In this document: in pieces, positions 45,937 to 54,434 of the stretch
Numbering within the stretch: the stretch's first letter is position 1
How the letters are laid out: each line of letters opens with the position of its first letter
Origin: Maribacter huludaoensis
GTDB taxonomy: Bacteria > Bacteroidota > Bacteroidia > Flavobacteriales > Flavobacteriaceae
NCBI RefSeq assembly: GCF_029350945.1
Contig: NZ_JARKMS010000005.1
Location: forward strand, 167,770-231,769
DNA length: 64,000 nt
Direction: 5' to 3'
Program-made: the position numbers and the translations under genes
The notes under the pieces: model-generated
Told to the model about the DNA's origin: nothing
What the model saw: only the letters and a program-made list of their open reading frames with translations
Databases searched by the model: none

Positions 45937-46999
45937 AATTATCGGTCTCATGTCAGGCACATCATTAGATGGCCTTGATTTAGCCTACTGTCACATTTGG
46001 GAGAAAAAAGGAACTTGGCAATTTGAAATCAAAGAAACCAAGAGCATTAAGTATTCAACTGAAATGTTGAACACCTTAAAAAATGCCATTGATTTATCTG
46101 CAGAAAAACTTATAGAATTGCATAACACCTATGGTACTTGGCTAGGAGAACAGGTTTTGACCTTTGTTAACGACTATTCATTGGCAGTAGATTATATTGC
46201 CAGTCATGGTCATACCACTCACCATAGACCAGAGATGGGGCTTACATTTCAAGTTGGCTCAGGACAGCATTTGGCAAATGCTTGCGGCATAAAAGTCATC
46301 TGTGATTTTAGAACAAATGACCTGGCATTGGGTGGTCAAGGAGCTCCTTTAGTACCTATTGGAGATAGTATTTTCTTTAACCAATATGATTTCTGTTTAA
46401 ATTTAGGTGGCATCAGTAATATATCTTTTGATGTAAAAGGAAAGCGCATAGCTTATGATATTGGTTTAGCGAATATGATTCTCAACTATATTACAAGAAA
46501 GGTAAATCTAGAATATGACGAGGACGGTAAACTAGCCCGCAAGGGCAAAATAAACAAAACCATGTTAAAAAGGTTAAATGGTCTAGAGTACTATTTATTA
46601 CCACACCCAAAATCTATTGGGTATGAGTGGTTTTTAGCCGAGGTAGTACCCATTGTAGAAGATACAAAAGATACCTTAGAGAACTTGTTACACACCAGCG
46701 TTCATCATATCTGCGATAAAGTGGCACAACAGATTCAATTGAATTTTAAACACAACAACCAAGAATTATTGGTAACCGGTGGCGGAGCTTTAAATTCCTT
46801 TCTAACCGAAACATTACAAGCTAAATTGGGCGAAACCACAACTGTAGTGGTGCCCGAAAAAATAATTATAGAGTTCAAAGAAGCTTTGGTATTTGCTTTA
46901 ATGGGCGTTTTAAGGGTTGAGCAACTAACAAATGCACTTTCCTCTGTAACTGGAGCAAAAAAAGATTCATCAAGTGGAGTATTGTTCATACCTAATTAA
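45923..46999 (+). CDS. anmK: Anhydro-N-acetylmuramic acid kinase
   Basis: Cytosolic ASKHA kinase that opens and phosphorylates 1,6-anhydroMurNAc to MurNAc-6-phosphate, the MurQ substrate. 358 residues. Visible are the phosphate loop IGLMSGTSLDGLDLAYC, ASHGHTTHHRP, the DFRTNDLALGGQGAPLVPIGD block, LNLGGISNIS, the YDIGLANMILNY segment and TGGGALNSFL. Last gene of the rightward salvage operon; starts within the CPBP gene by 14 bases. No terminator hairpin is evident after it. Confidence 0.96.
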   Translation: MKIYKIIGLMSGTSLDGLDLAYCHIWEKKGTWQFEIKETKSIKYSTEMLNTLKNAIDLSAEKLIELHNTYGTWLGEQVLTFVNDYSLAVDYIASHGHTTHHRPEMGLTFQVGSGQHLANACGIKVICDFRTNDLALGGQGAPLVPIGDSIFFNQYDFCLNLGGISNISFDVKGKRIAYDIGLANMILNYITRKVNLEYDEDGKLARKGKINKTMLKRLNGLEYYLLPHPKSIGYEWFLAEVVPIVEDTKDTLENLLHTSVHHICDKVAQQIQLNFKHNNQELLVTGGGALNSFLTETLQAKLGETTTVVVPEKIIIEFKEALVFALMGVLRVEQLTNALSSVTGAKKDSSSGVLFIPN

Positions 47000-47077
47000 A
47001 CTTTTATGCCTAATTTACTTGATAATCGAAATTTAAAATAATAGAGCCTTTGCCCTGTCATGGTACAAGTTTTAAAC

Positions 47078-47109
47078 GAATACGGCTTTAGTGCACTCTA
47101 AGCGTATTC
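47078..47109 (+). promoter_or_regulatory. Dyad in the leader of the acetate-uptake operon
   Basis: GAATACGgCTTtAG (47078-47091) pairs with CTAAGCGTATTC (47098-47109) with two single-base bulges around a TGCACT loop. It ends 22 bases before the DUF4212 ATG and lacks a T-tract, so an operator or regulatory hairpin is more likely than a terminator. Confidence 0.4.
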
Positions 47110-47131
47110 ACTCATTAAAATAGCATATAAC

Positions 47132-47392
47132 ATGTCTGAAAAACAAAAGAAAGCTACCGCTTATTGGAAAGAAAATGTACGTTATTTATTCATCTTGCTG
47201 TCCATTTGGTTTACTGTATCATTTGGAGCCGGCATTTTATTTAAGGAAGCATTGGACACTATTAAGATCGGCGGTTTCAAATTAGGTTTCTGGTTTGCGC
47301 AACAAGGGTCTATTTACATCTTTGTCATCCTAATTTTTGTTTATGTAAGACTCATGAACAAATTGGATAAAAAATACGGATACAACGATTAA
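47132..47392 (+). CDS. DUF4212 small subunit of a sodium/solute symporter
   Basis: 86-residue membrane protein with two helices (about residues 18-36 and 58-76), matching the DUF4212 small-subunit family. KATAYWKENVRYLFILLSIWF at the N-terminus and FWFAQQGSIYIFVILIFVYVRLMNKLD are typical. These proteins are found immediately upstream of a distinct SSS-family symporter subclass, as here (23-base spacing), and resemble YjcH, which precedes the acetate permease ActP in E. coli. Confidence 0.9.
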   Translation: MSEKQKKATAYWKENVRYLFILLSIWFTVSFGAGILFKEALDTIKIGGFKLGFWFAQQGSIYIFVILIFVYVRLMNKLDKKYGYND

Positions 47393-47415
47393 TCACACCA
47401 ACTAAAACTAACAAA

Positions 47416-49110
47416 ATGAGTGTACAGACCTGGACATATATTTTAGTAGGACTCACCTTTGCACTATACATAGGTATAGCTATATGGTCTCGCGCAGGTT
47501 CTACAAAAGATTTTTATGTTGCGGGTGGCGGTGTTTCTCCATTAGCCAATGGTATGGCCACCGCAGCAGATTGGATGTCGGCAGCTTCATTTATCTCTAT
47601 GGCAGGCATCATCTCTTTTGCTGGCTATGATGGTTCTGTATATTTAATGGGATGGACAGGCGGATATGTGCTTTTGGCCCTTTTACTTGCCCCCTATCTT
47701 AGAAAGTTCGGGAAATTCACCGTTCCGGATTTTATTGGTGACCGCTACTACTCAAAAACGGCTAGAATTGTAGCTGTGATCTGTGCACTGATCGTATCGT
47801 TTACTTATGTGGCAGGACAAATGCGCGGTGTAGGTGTAGTATTCTCAAGATTTCTTCAAGTAGATATCAATACTGGGGTGATTATAGGAATGATCATCGT
47901 ATTATTTTATGCTGTGTTAGGTGGAATGAAAGGTATTACCTATACCCAAGTAGCACAATACTGTGTGCTGATTTTCGCCTTTATGGTTCCCGCAATTTTC
48001 ATATCCATACAAATGACAGGAAATCCTATACCTCAATTAGGAATGGGCTCCACCTTAAATGATGGGTCTGGAACTTTTTTATTGGATAAACTAGACGGAT
48101 TATCTACAGAACTAGGTTTCAACGAATATACCGATGGATCTAAATCTGTCACCGATATTTTTGCCATAACCTTGGCTCTAATGGTAGGCACAGCAGGCTT
48201 ACCCCATGTCATTGTTCGCTTCTTTACGGTGAAAAAAGTAAAAGATGCTCGTAAATCTGCCGGACTCGCCTTATTACTAATCGCTATTTTATACACCACG
48301 GCCCCGGCTGTTTCCGTATTTGCAAAAACCAATCTCATCAACACGGTCAGTAATGAAGAATATTCAAACATGCCTGTTTGGTTCAAAAATTGGGAAGAAA
48401 CCGGACTATTATCTTTTGATGATAAAAATGAAGATGGCAAAATTCAATACGTAGCTGAAAAGTCAAAGAATGAATTGACTATTGACAATGATATTATGGT
48501 ATTGGCAAACCCCGAAATTGCAGATCTACCCGCTTGGGTAATTGCTTTGGTTGCCGCTGGCGGTCTGGCGGCTGCCCTATCAACGGCAGCAGGGCTATTG
48601 CTTGTTATATCTGCCTCGGTATCACATGATCTGGTCAAAAAAGTCTTTAAACCTAACATCTCTGACAAGGCAGAATTATGGGTCGCAAGGGGATCGGCCA
48701 CCATTGCCGTAATAATTGCAGGGTACTTCGGTATAAATCCGCCAGGTTTTGTAGCTGCTGTTGTCGCCCTGGCATTTGGTCTTGCTGCCGCATCTTTTTT
48801 TCCGGCAATCGTACTTGGTATATTTTACAAAAAAATGAACAAAGAAGGCGCCATTGGCGGCATGGTCGTTGGCATCTTACTTATGCTCTTCTATATGACC
48901 AAATTTAAATTCGGTTGGTTTGGGGGCGGAACATCAAACGATTGGTGGTTTGGAATTTCACCAGAAGGTTTTGGTAGCATTGCAATGATAGCTAATTTTA
49001 TAGTAGCCATTAGTATACTGCAATTTACTCCTGAACCTCCAGAAGATGTTCAAGAAATTGTAGAAAATATTAGAATACCCAGTGGTGCAGGTGAAGCTAC
49101 GGGACATTAA
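47416..49110 (+). CDS. SSS-family sodium/solute symporter large subunit, probably acetate
   Basis: 564-residue polytopic transporter with about 13 helices. SSS motifs include DFYVAGGGVSPLANGMATAADWMSA's core WMSAASFISMAG, the TVPDFIGDRYYSK and TYVAGQMRGVGVVFSRF blocks, and GLAAALSTAAGLLLVISASVSHD. Between helices, near residues 305-365, it has a soluble insert containing DDKNEDGKIQY, like a calcium loop. The pairing with a DUF4212 subunit upstream and acetyl-CoA synthetase downstream points to acetate or another short monocarboxylate as substrate. Confidence 0.88.
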   Translation: MSVQTWTYILVGLTFALYIGIAIWSRAGSTKDFYVAGGGVSPLANGMATAADWMSAASFISMAGIISFAGYDGSVYLMGWTGGYVLLALLLAPYLRKFGKFTVPDFIGDRYYSKTARIVAVICALIVSFTYVAGQMRGVGVVFSRFLQVDINTGVIIGMIIVLFYAVLGGMKGITYTQVAQYCVLIFAFMVPAIFISIQMTGNPIPQLGMGSTLNDGSGTFLLDKLDGLSTELGFNEYTDGSKSVTDIFAITLALMVGTAGLPHVIVRFFTVKKVKDARKSAGLALLLIAILYTTAPAVSVFAKTNLINTVSNEEYSNMPVWFKNWEETGLLSFDDKNEDGKIQYVAEKSKNELTIDNDIMVLANPEIADLPAWVIALVAAGGLAAALSTAAGLLLVISASVSHDLVKKVFKPNISDKAELWVARGSATIAVIIAGYFGINPPGFVAAVVALAFGLAAASFFPAIVLGIFYKKMNKEGAIGGMVVGILLMLFYMTKFKFGWFGGGTSNDWWFGISPEGFGSIAMIANFIVAISILQFTPEPPEDVQEIVENIRIPSGAGEATGH

Positions 49111-49182
49111 ACAACATAAATCAATTAGAAACAATAACGACCAAAGGCCTCAACAACCTTTGCATATTAATTAACGCATACC

Positions 49183-51090
49183 ATGAGTAATTACCACATT
49201 AAACATCTTGAGGAATACTATCAAGTCTATAGAAAATCGATCAGAAATCCCGAAGCATTTTGGGAAGAGATTGCAGAGGAGCATTTTGTCTGGCGCAAGC
49301 GCTGGGACAATGTATTGAGCTGGGATTTTAAAAAGCCTGAAATAAAATGGTTTGAAGGTGCAAAACTCAACATCACTGAAAATTGTTTAGACAGGCATTT
49401 ACCCACAAGAGGTGACAAAACTGCCATCATATTTGAACCTAACGATCCTAAAGAAGAAGCTCTTCATATCACTTACAGGCAATTGCACGAGAGAGTTTGC
49501 CGAATGGCAAATGTATTATTGGACCATGGCGTAAAAAAAGGAGATCGTGTCTGTATTTATCTTCCAATGATTCCTGAGCTATCTGTCGCATTATTGGCAT
49601 GTGCACGTATTGGCGCCATACATTCCGTAGTATTTGCAGGATTTTCTTCAAATGCCCTAGCAACACGGATCAATGATTCTGATTGTAAGGTTGTCATAAC
49701 TGCGGATGGTTCTTTTAGAGGAAGTAAATCTATCGACCTAAAAGGAATTGTCGACAAAGCATTGGAAGGATGCCCTGGTGTAGCCAATGTTTTAGTGACC
49801 AAACGTACAGGAACCAAAATAGACATGCTAGATGGCAGGGACAAATGGCTACAACCCTTATTGGACGAAGCTTATGCAGATTGTGTTGCAGAGATCATGG
49901 ATGCCGAAGATCCATTGTTTATACTATACACCTCCGGATCAACCGGTACCCCCAAAGGAATGGTACATACCACGGCAGGTTATATGGTATATACCGCCTA
50001 TACATTTAAAAACGTATTTCAATACAGAGAAAATGATGTCTACTGGTGTACTGCTGATATAGGCTGGATAACCGGGCACTCGTATATTGTGTACGGTCCA
50101 CTTGCCAACGGAGCCACTACATTAATGTTTGAGGGAGTTCCCTCCTACCCAGATTACGGACGTTTTTGGGAGGTTGTAGAAAAACATAAGGTAAATCAAT
50201 TTTATACTGCACCTACCGCCATTAGAGCTTTGGCAAAGGAAAACTTGGAATTTGTTGAAAAGCACGACTTATCTAGCCTTAAAGTGTTGGGCTCCGTAGG
50301 TGAACCCATAAATGAAGAAGCATGGCATTGGTACAACAACAATGTTGGTAAAAAGAATAGCCCTATAGTGGATACTTGGTGGCAAACGGAAACAGGCGGA
50401 ATAATGATTACACCAATACCGTACGTAACACCAACTACGCCTACATACGCGACTTTACCATTTATTGGCATTCAACCGGCACTAATGGATGAAAATGGAA
50501 AAGAAATAAAAGGCAATCAAGTTGATGGTAGACTGTGCATTAAATTCCCATGGCCGTCTATTGCAAGAACGGTATGGGGCAATCATGACCGTTACAGGGA
50601 CACCTATTTTTCTGCCTTTGAAAATATGTATTTTACAGGTGATGGCGCGTTGAGAGATGCCGTTGGGTATTACAGAATTACAGGTCGTGTAGATGATGTA
50701 ATTATTGTTTCTGGTCACAATTTGGGTACCGCTCCTATTGAGGATTCTATTAACGAACATCCGGCTGTTGCGGAATCCGCCATTGTAGGTTTCCCACATG
50801 ATGTTAAAGGAAATGCACTTTATGGCTATGTTATTCTTAAGGAAACTGGTGAAAGTAGAGATCGTGAAAATCTAAGAAAAGAAATCAACCAGCAAATTAC
50901 AGAACATGTTGGTCCTATTGCCAAATTGGATAAAATTCAATTTGTATCTGGACTACCAAAAACTAGAAGTGGTAAAATTATGCGAAGAATTTTACGCAAA
51001 ATCGCCAGCAACGACACTAGTAATTTAGGAGATACCAGTACACTTTTAAACCCAGAAGTTGTTCAAGAAATTATGGAAAATTCACTGTAA
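49183..51090 (+). CDS. acs: Acetate--CoA ligase
   Basis: Cytosolic ANL-family enzyme that makes acetyl-CoA from acetate, ATP and CoA. 635 residues, close to the usual 650. Visible are the P-loop YTSGSTGTPKGMVHT, the WWQTETGG motif, YFTGDGALRDAVGYYRITGRVDDVI, and PKTRSGKIMRR near the C-terminus with the lysine that is acetylated to switch the enzyme off in other bacteria. It follows the symporter by 72 bases; uptake and activation thus form one module. A strong terminator follows. Confidence 0.96.
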   Translation: MSNYHIKHLEEYYQVYRKSIRNPEAFWEEIAEEHFVWRKRWDNVLSWDFKKPEIKWFEGAKLNITENCLDRHLPTRGDKTAIIFEPNDPKEEALHITYRQLHERVCRMANVLLDHGVKKGDRVCIYLPMIPELSVALLACARIGAIHSVVFAGFSSNALATRINDSDCKVVITADGSFRGSKSIDLKGIVDKALEGCPGVANVLVTKRTGTKIDMLDGRDKWLQPLLDEAYADCVAEIMDAEDPLFILYTSGSTGTPKGMVHTTAGYMVYTAYTFKNVFQYRENDVYWCTADIGWITGHSYIVYGPLANGATTLMFEGVPSYPDYGRFWEVVEKHKVNQFYTAPTAIRALAKENLEFVEKHDLSSLKVLGSVGEPINEEAWHWYNNNVGKKNSPIVDTWWQTETGGIMITPIPYVTPTTPTYATLPFIGIQPALMDENGKEIKGNQVDGRLCIKFPWPSIARTVWGNHDRYRDTYFSAFENMYFTGDGALRDAVGYYRITGRVDDVIIVSGHNLGTAPIEDSINEHPAVAESAIVGFPHDVKGNALYGYVILKETGESRDRENLRKEINQQITEHVGPIAKLDKIQFVSGLPKTRSGKIMRRILRKIASNDTSNLGDTSTLLNPEVVQEIMENSL

Positions 51091-51107
51091 AAAAAATTAA
51101 ATTCCTC

Positions 51108-51152
51108 AAAAATCCGTCAGATTTATTTAAACATATACTGACGGATTTTTCA
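51108..51152. terminator. Bidirectional terminator after acs
   Basis: A perfect 13-bp inverted repeat (51108-51120 with 51138-51150), AAAAATCCGTCAG/CTGACGGATTTTT, with a 17-base loop and terminal A- and T-runs. It lies between acs and the convergent efflux gene. Confidence 0.82.
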
Positions 51153-51191
51153 TATCATAAAATGACTTACACTTTCATTCTACCAAATCCA

Positions 51192-52415
51192 TCAATTGGA
51201 GAAAGCACGGTTACTTGCAAAAAGCGGACGCGTTTTAAATGTCATAAACAAAATCACCGATATTAGTCCACATACCCCCAAACCGGCAAAAAGTGCCCAT
51301 ACGGAATCTTCAATAAAACTACCTACGAAAATAGAAATAGGAATTGAAAGAATCGTTGAAATAAAGCCCGTAATTGCTGCGCCAATTCCGGCAATATGAC
51401 CAATAGGCTCCATAGCAATTGACCTCATGTTACCCCATATAAAACCTAAACACAAAAATTGTAGAGAAAGGAATATCAACAAGATAGTTATGTTCGGATT
51501 TTTAGAATCCAAGAATAATAGGGCATAAGATAAAGCTATGACGGTAAAAGCCACGAGAGCTGCAAAAGATAAATTACGCATACCAAAGCGTAACACCAAC
51601 GTGCCGTTCATTAAGGTAGAAAACCCTACGGACAGTGCCAACCCTGCAAAAACGTAGGGGAAAGTTTCCGTTAGCCCATAAAGCTCTTCAAAAACATGCT
51701 GGGCAGAACTTAAGTAGACCAGAAAAGAGCCCGTAATTAAACCAGATATCATAGTACAAGAAACCGTCTCTTTATATTTAAAGATTTCTTTAGTCCCTCT
51801 AATAAAAACATTGAAAGAAAAAGGAACCTTATATTCCGGCTTTAACGTTTCCTCTTGCCTTTTATAAAACCAAATTCCCACTACCAGAGCAAAAAACAAT
51901 TGCATATAAAATATACCTTGCCACCCCATAATACCCATTACGGCCTTACCTATGGCAGGAGCTACCACAGGAACCAGAATAAAGAAAGCAGTAACAAAAG
52001 ACATTATTTTGGCCATATAATCACCGCGGTACGTATCACGTATAATAGAAATACCTATAGTTCTTGGCGCCGATAGACCAATACCCTGTAGTATACGACC
52101 CACAAGCATTACCTCAAGATTTGGTGCAAACAAACAAATAACGCTGGCAATTAAAAACACAATAAACCCTAAGTATACTATAGGTTTTCTACCAAGGCTA
52201 TCTGACAGTGGACCGAAAAATAACTGCCCTACGCCCAATCCTAAAAATATCATGGTCACCAATAACTGGTTTCGGGTAGGATCCAAACTATTAATAGACA
52301 CCCCAATATCTGCCATTGCAGGCAAAATAGCGTCGATTGTCAGTGCTACAATCGACATCAAAGAAGCCATTAGGGCTACAAACTCAAAATTAGGTTTTAC
52401 CTGTTCATTCTGCAT
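51192..52415 (-). CDS. Bcr/CflA-type multidrug efflux MFS transporter
   Basis: 407-residue 12-helix inner-membrane proton antiporter of the Bcr/CflA subfamily. The signature DAILPAMADIGVSIN is at the N-terminus, and motif A is visible in GQLFFGPLSDSLGRKPIVYLG, with GRILQGIGLSAPRTIGISIIRD (motif C-like region) following. Members export drugs, bicyclomycin or sulfonamides, and some natural dipeptides; the substrate here is unknown. Single gene, diverging from udk. Confidence 0.9.
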   Translation of the reverse strand: MQNEQVKPNFEFVALMASLMSIVALTIDAILPAMADIGVSINSLDPTRNQLLVTMIFLGLGVGQLFFGPLSDSLGRKPIVYLGFIVFLIASVICLFAPNLEVMLVGRILQGIGLSAPRTIGISIIRDTYRGDYMAKIMSFVTAFFILVPVVAPAIGKAVMGIMGWQGIFYMQLFFALVVGIWFYKRQEETLKPEYKVPFSFNVFIRGTKEIFKYKETVSCTMISGLITGSFLVYLSSAQHVFEELYGLTETFPYVFAGLALSVGFSTLMNGTLVLRFGMRNLSFAALVAFTVIALSYALLFLDSKNPNITILLIFLSLQFLCLGFIWGNMRSIAMEPIGHIAGIGAAITGFISTILSIPISIFVGSFIEDSVWALFAGLGVCGLISVILFMTFKTRPLFASNRAFSN

Positions 52416-52419
52416 TGTG

Positions 52420-52427
52420 CAAAAATA
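52420..52427 (-). promoter_or_regulatory. Predicted -7 box for the efflux gene
   Basis: TATTTTTG on the minus strand fits TAnnTTTG and ends only 5 bases before the ATG at 52415, so the transcript would be almost leaderless. The -33 region is poor. Confidence 0.28.
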
Positions 52428-52498
52428 CGGCTTAACATATCAAGCCATGTTAATAAAAGTTGATTTTTAAGTTTATGCTATTTTGAGATTCAAATATG

Positions 52499-52506
52499 TA
52501 TTTTTG
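52499..52506 (+). promoter_or_regulatory. Predicted -7 box for udk
   Basis: TATTTTTG fits TAnnTTTG and lies 16 bases before the udk ATG at 52523. This argues against the longer frame starting at 52496. The -33 region is poor. Confidence 0.35.
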
Positions 52507-52522
52507 CATTAAATTTCAATGT

Positions 52523-53137
52523 ATGCTGATTATAGGTATTGCCGGTGGAACGGGTTGTGGAAAAACCACAGTAGTCAATCAAATCATAAATGAATTGCCA
52601 AATGAAGAAGTTGGGGTAATTTCACAAGATTCTTACTATAACGACCTATCTCATCTAACACTTGAAGATAGACGAAAAACCAATTTTGATCACCCAAGTT
52701 CTATAGATTTTGCATTACTGGAACAGCATTTGCTTGCATTAAAAAATGGTGAATCAATAGAGCAACCGGTCTACTCATTTTTAGAATGTAACAGAACCGC
52801 CAAAACAATACTTACCCACCCTACCAAGGTAATTATCGTAGAAGGTATTTTAATAATGACCAATTCTGCTATTCGTAAAATGTTCGATATTAAAATATTT
52901 GTTCATGCAGATACAGACGAACGATTGATCAGAAGACTAAAACGAGATGTAAACGAACGTGGTTGGAATTTAGATGAAACCATAGAAAAATACCAAGCAG
53001 TGATCAAGCCTATGCACGAGCAGTTCATAGAGCCTACCAAAGAGTATGCAGATATTATTATTCCAAATAATAAATATAATACGGTAGCTGTTGAGATAGT
53101 TAAAAGTATAATCAACGAAAAAATTATGCAAGAGTAA
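52523..53137 (+). CDS. udk: Uridine kinase
   Basis: Cytosolic pyrimidine-salvage enzyme that phosphorylates uridine and cytidine. 204 residues from ATG at 52523. The Walker A motif GIAGGTGCGKTTVV is at residues 4-17; DSYYNDLSHL, NFDHPSSIDF, VEGILIM and RRLKRDVNERG (lid) follow. The ORF can be extended 9 residues upstream, but the shorter start places the P-loop as in relatives. Its stop overlaps the DivIC-like start by one base (TAATG). Confidence 0.95.
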   Translation: MLIIGIAGGTGCGKTTVVNQIINELPNEEVGVISQDSYYNDLSHLTLEDRRKTNFDHPSSIDFALLEQHLLALKNGESIEQPVYSFLECNRTAKTILTHPTKVIIVEGILIMTNSAIRKMFDIKIFVHADTDERLIRRLKRDVNERGWNLDETIEKYQAVIKPMHEQFIEPTKEYADIIIPNNKYNTVAVEIVKSIINEKIMQE

Positions 53138-53469
53138 TGGCATTCAAAGACTTAAAACAAAAAAAATGGTTTAAGATCATGACCAATATGTATGTATTGG
53201 TACTATCCGTTTTTGTTGTTTGGATGCTTTTTTTTGATACCAATTCGCTATTGATCCACCTTGAATTAAGAAAGGAAATAAAAAAACTGGAAAAAACTCA
53301 AGAATTTTTAAAAGAAGAAATAGCGCGGGACAAAAAAATAATTGAAAAATTATCTGATGAAGATGAACTTGAGCGCTTTGCCAGGGAGGAATATTATTTA
53401 AAGAAAAAGAACGAAGAAATTTATCTTATTGAATACGAGGACAGTTTAAAACTCAAGGATAAAAATTAG
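53137..53469 (+). CDS. FtsB/DivIC-like septum formation initiator
   Basis: 110-residue single-pass cell-division protein. A short cytosolic N-terminus, one membrane helix (about residues 17-34, YVLVLSVFVVWMLFF), a coiled coil (about 42-75, LRKEIKKLEKTQEFLKEEI) and the conserved DELERFAREEYYLKKKNEEIYLIEY segment. It should join FtsL/FtsQ homologs at the divisome. Coupled to udk by a one-base start-stop overlap, an arrangement common in Flavobacteriia. Confidence 0.88.
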   Translation: MAFKDLKQKKWFKIMTNMYVLVLSVFVVWMLFFDTNSLLIHLELRKEIKKLEKTQEFLKEEIARDKKIIEKLSDEDELERFAREEYYLKKKNEEIYLIEYEDSLKLKDKN

Positions 53470-53518
53470 TTTTTCATATTCTTTTAATAAGTTTTTGACT
53501 TTTTATATAATACGCAAC

Positions 53519-53538
53519 AAATGGTATCTTAACCATTT
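53519..53538. promoter_or_regulatory. Inverted repeat upstream of parA
   Basis: AAATGGT-ATCTTA-ACCATTT is a perfect 7-bp inverted repeat in the 189-bp spacer between divIC and parA. No T-tract follows, so it could be an operator or a weak hairpin. Confidence 0.3.
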
Positions 53539-53658
53539 CATAATTAAAAGTTTAACGCTTTATTAAAGAAAAGTACGCCCTTATTCACTTAGTGTTAACA
53601 AAAAGCTTTCATTAGCCCCATAAATAATTGTATTTTTACGACCTAACTTACTTTGAAC

Positions 53659-54432
53659 ATGGGCAAGATTATTGCTATAGCCAATCAAAAAGGAGGCGTA
53701 GGTAAAACTACGACCACAGTAAACTTAGCTGCCTCGCTAGGTGTATTGGAAAAAAAGGTATTATTGATAGACGCCGACCCCCAGGCGAATGCTACTTCTG
53801 GGCTAGGTATTGATGTCGATGGTGTAGAACTGGGTACGTACCAACTTTTGGAGCATACCAAGACCGCCAAGGAGGCCATTATCCCTACAACATCGCCTAA
53901 CGTAGACCTTATTCCTGCACATATAGACCTTGTTGCCATTGAAATAGAACTGGTAGATAAGGACGAGCGTGAGTACATGATGAAGAAGGCTATTACGGAA
54001 TTAAAGAACGATTACGATTATATTCTTATAGATTGCGCCCCATCATTAGGGCTACTGACGTTGAATGCGTTGACCGCGGCAGATTCAGTAATAATCCCTA
54101 TTCAATGCGAGTATTTTGCATTAGAAGGATTAGGTAAATTATTAAATACGATCAAAAGTGTTCAAAAATTACATAATGCGGAATTAGATATTGAAGGCAT
54201 GTTGCTGACGATGTACGATTCTAGATTACGTTTATCTAACCAAGTGGTAGATGAAGTAAGAAAACATTTTGGAGATATGGTTTTTGAAACTGTAATTCAG
54301 CGTAATGTTAGATTGAGTGAAGCTCCAAGTTATGGAGAAAGTATAATCAAATATGATGCTGCCAGTAAAGGGGCAACAAATTATTTGAACATGGCTAACG
54401 AGATAGTCAAAAAAAATAAGCAGACGGTTTAA
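53659..54432 (+). CDS. parA: ParA/Soj chromosome-partitioning ATPase
   Basis: Deviant Walker ATPase that moves origin regions apart with ParB. 257 residues from ATG at 53659 (a TTG two codons upstream is less likely). The deviant Walker A motif ANQKGGVGKTTTTVNLA starts near residue 8, Walker A' LLIDADPQANATSGLG follows, and Walker B is DYILIDCAPSLGLLT. parB starts 2 bases later. The presence of chromosomal parAB suggests that the replication origin could be nearby, but no oriC or parS is seen in the window. Confidence 0.95.
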   Translation: MGKIIAIANQKGGVGKTTTTVNLAASLGVLEKKVLLIDADPQANATSGLGIDVDGVELGTYQLLEHTKTAKEAIIPTTSPNVDLIPAHIDLVAIEIELVDKDEREYMMKKAITELKNDYDYILIDCAPSLGLLTLNALTAADSVIIPIQCEYFALEGLGKLLNTIKSVQKLHNAELDIEGMLLTMYDSRLRLSNQVVDEVRKHFGDMVFETVIQRNVRLSEAPSYGESIIKYDAASKGATNYLNMANEIVKKNKQTV

Positions 54433-54434
54433 GT

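Noticed and set aside
47078-47109. Terminator for anmK
   Set aside because: The stem has bulges and no T-tract follows, and the dyad is next to the downstream ATG.
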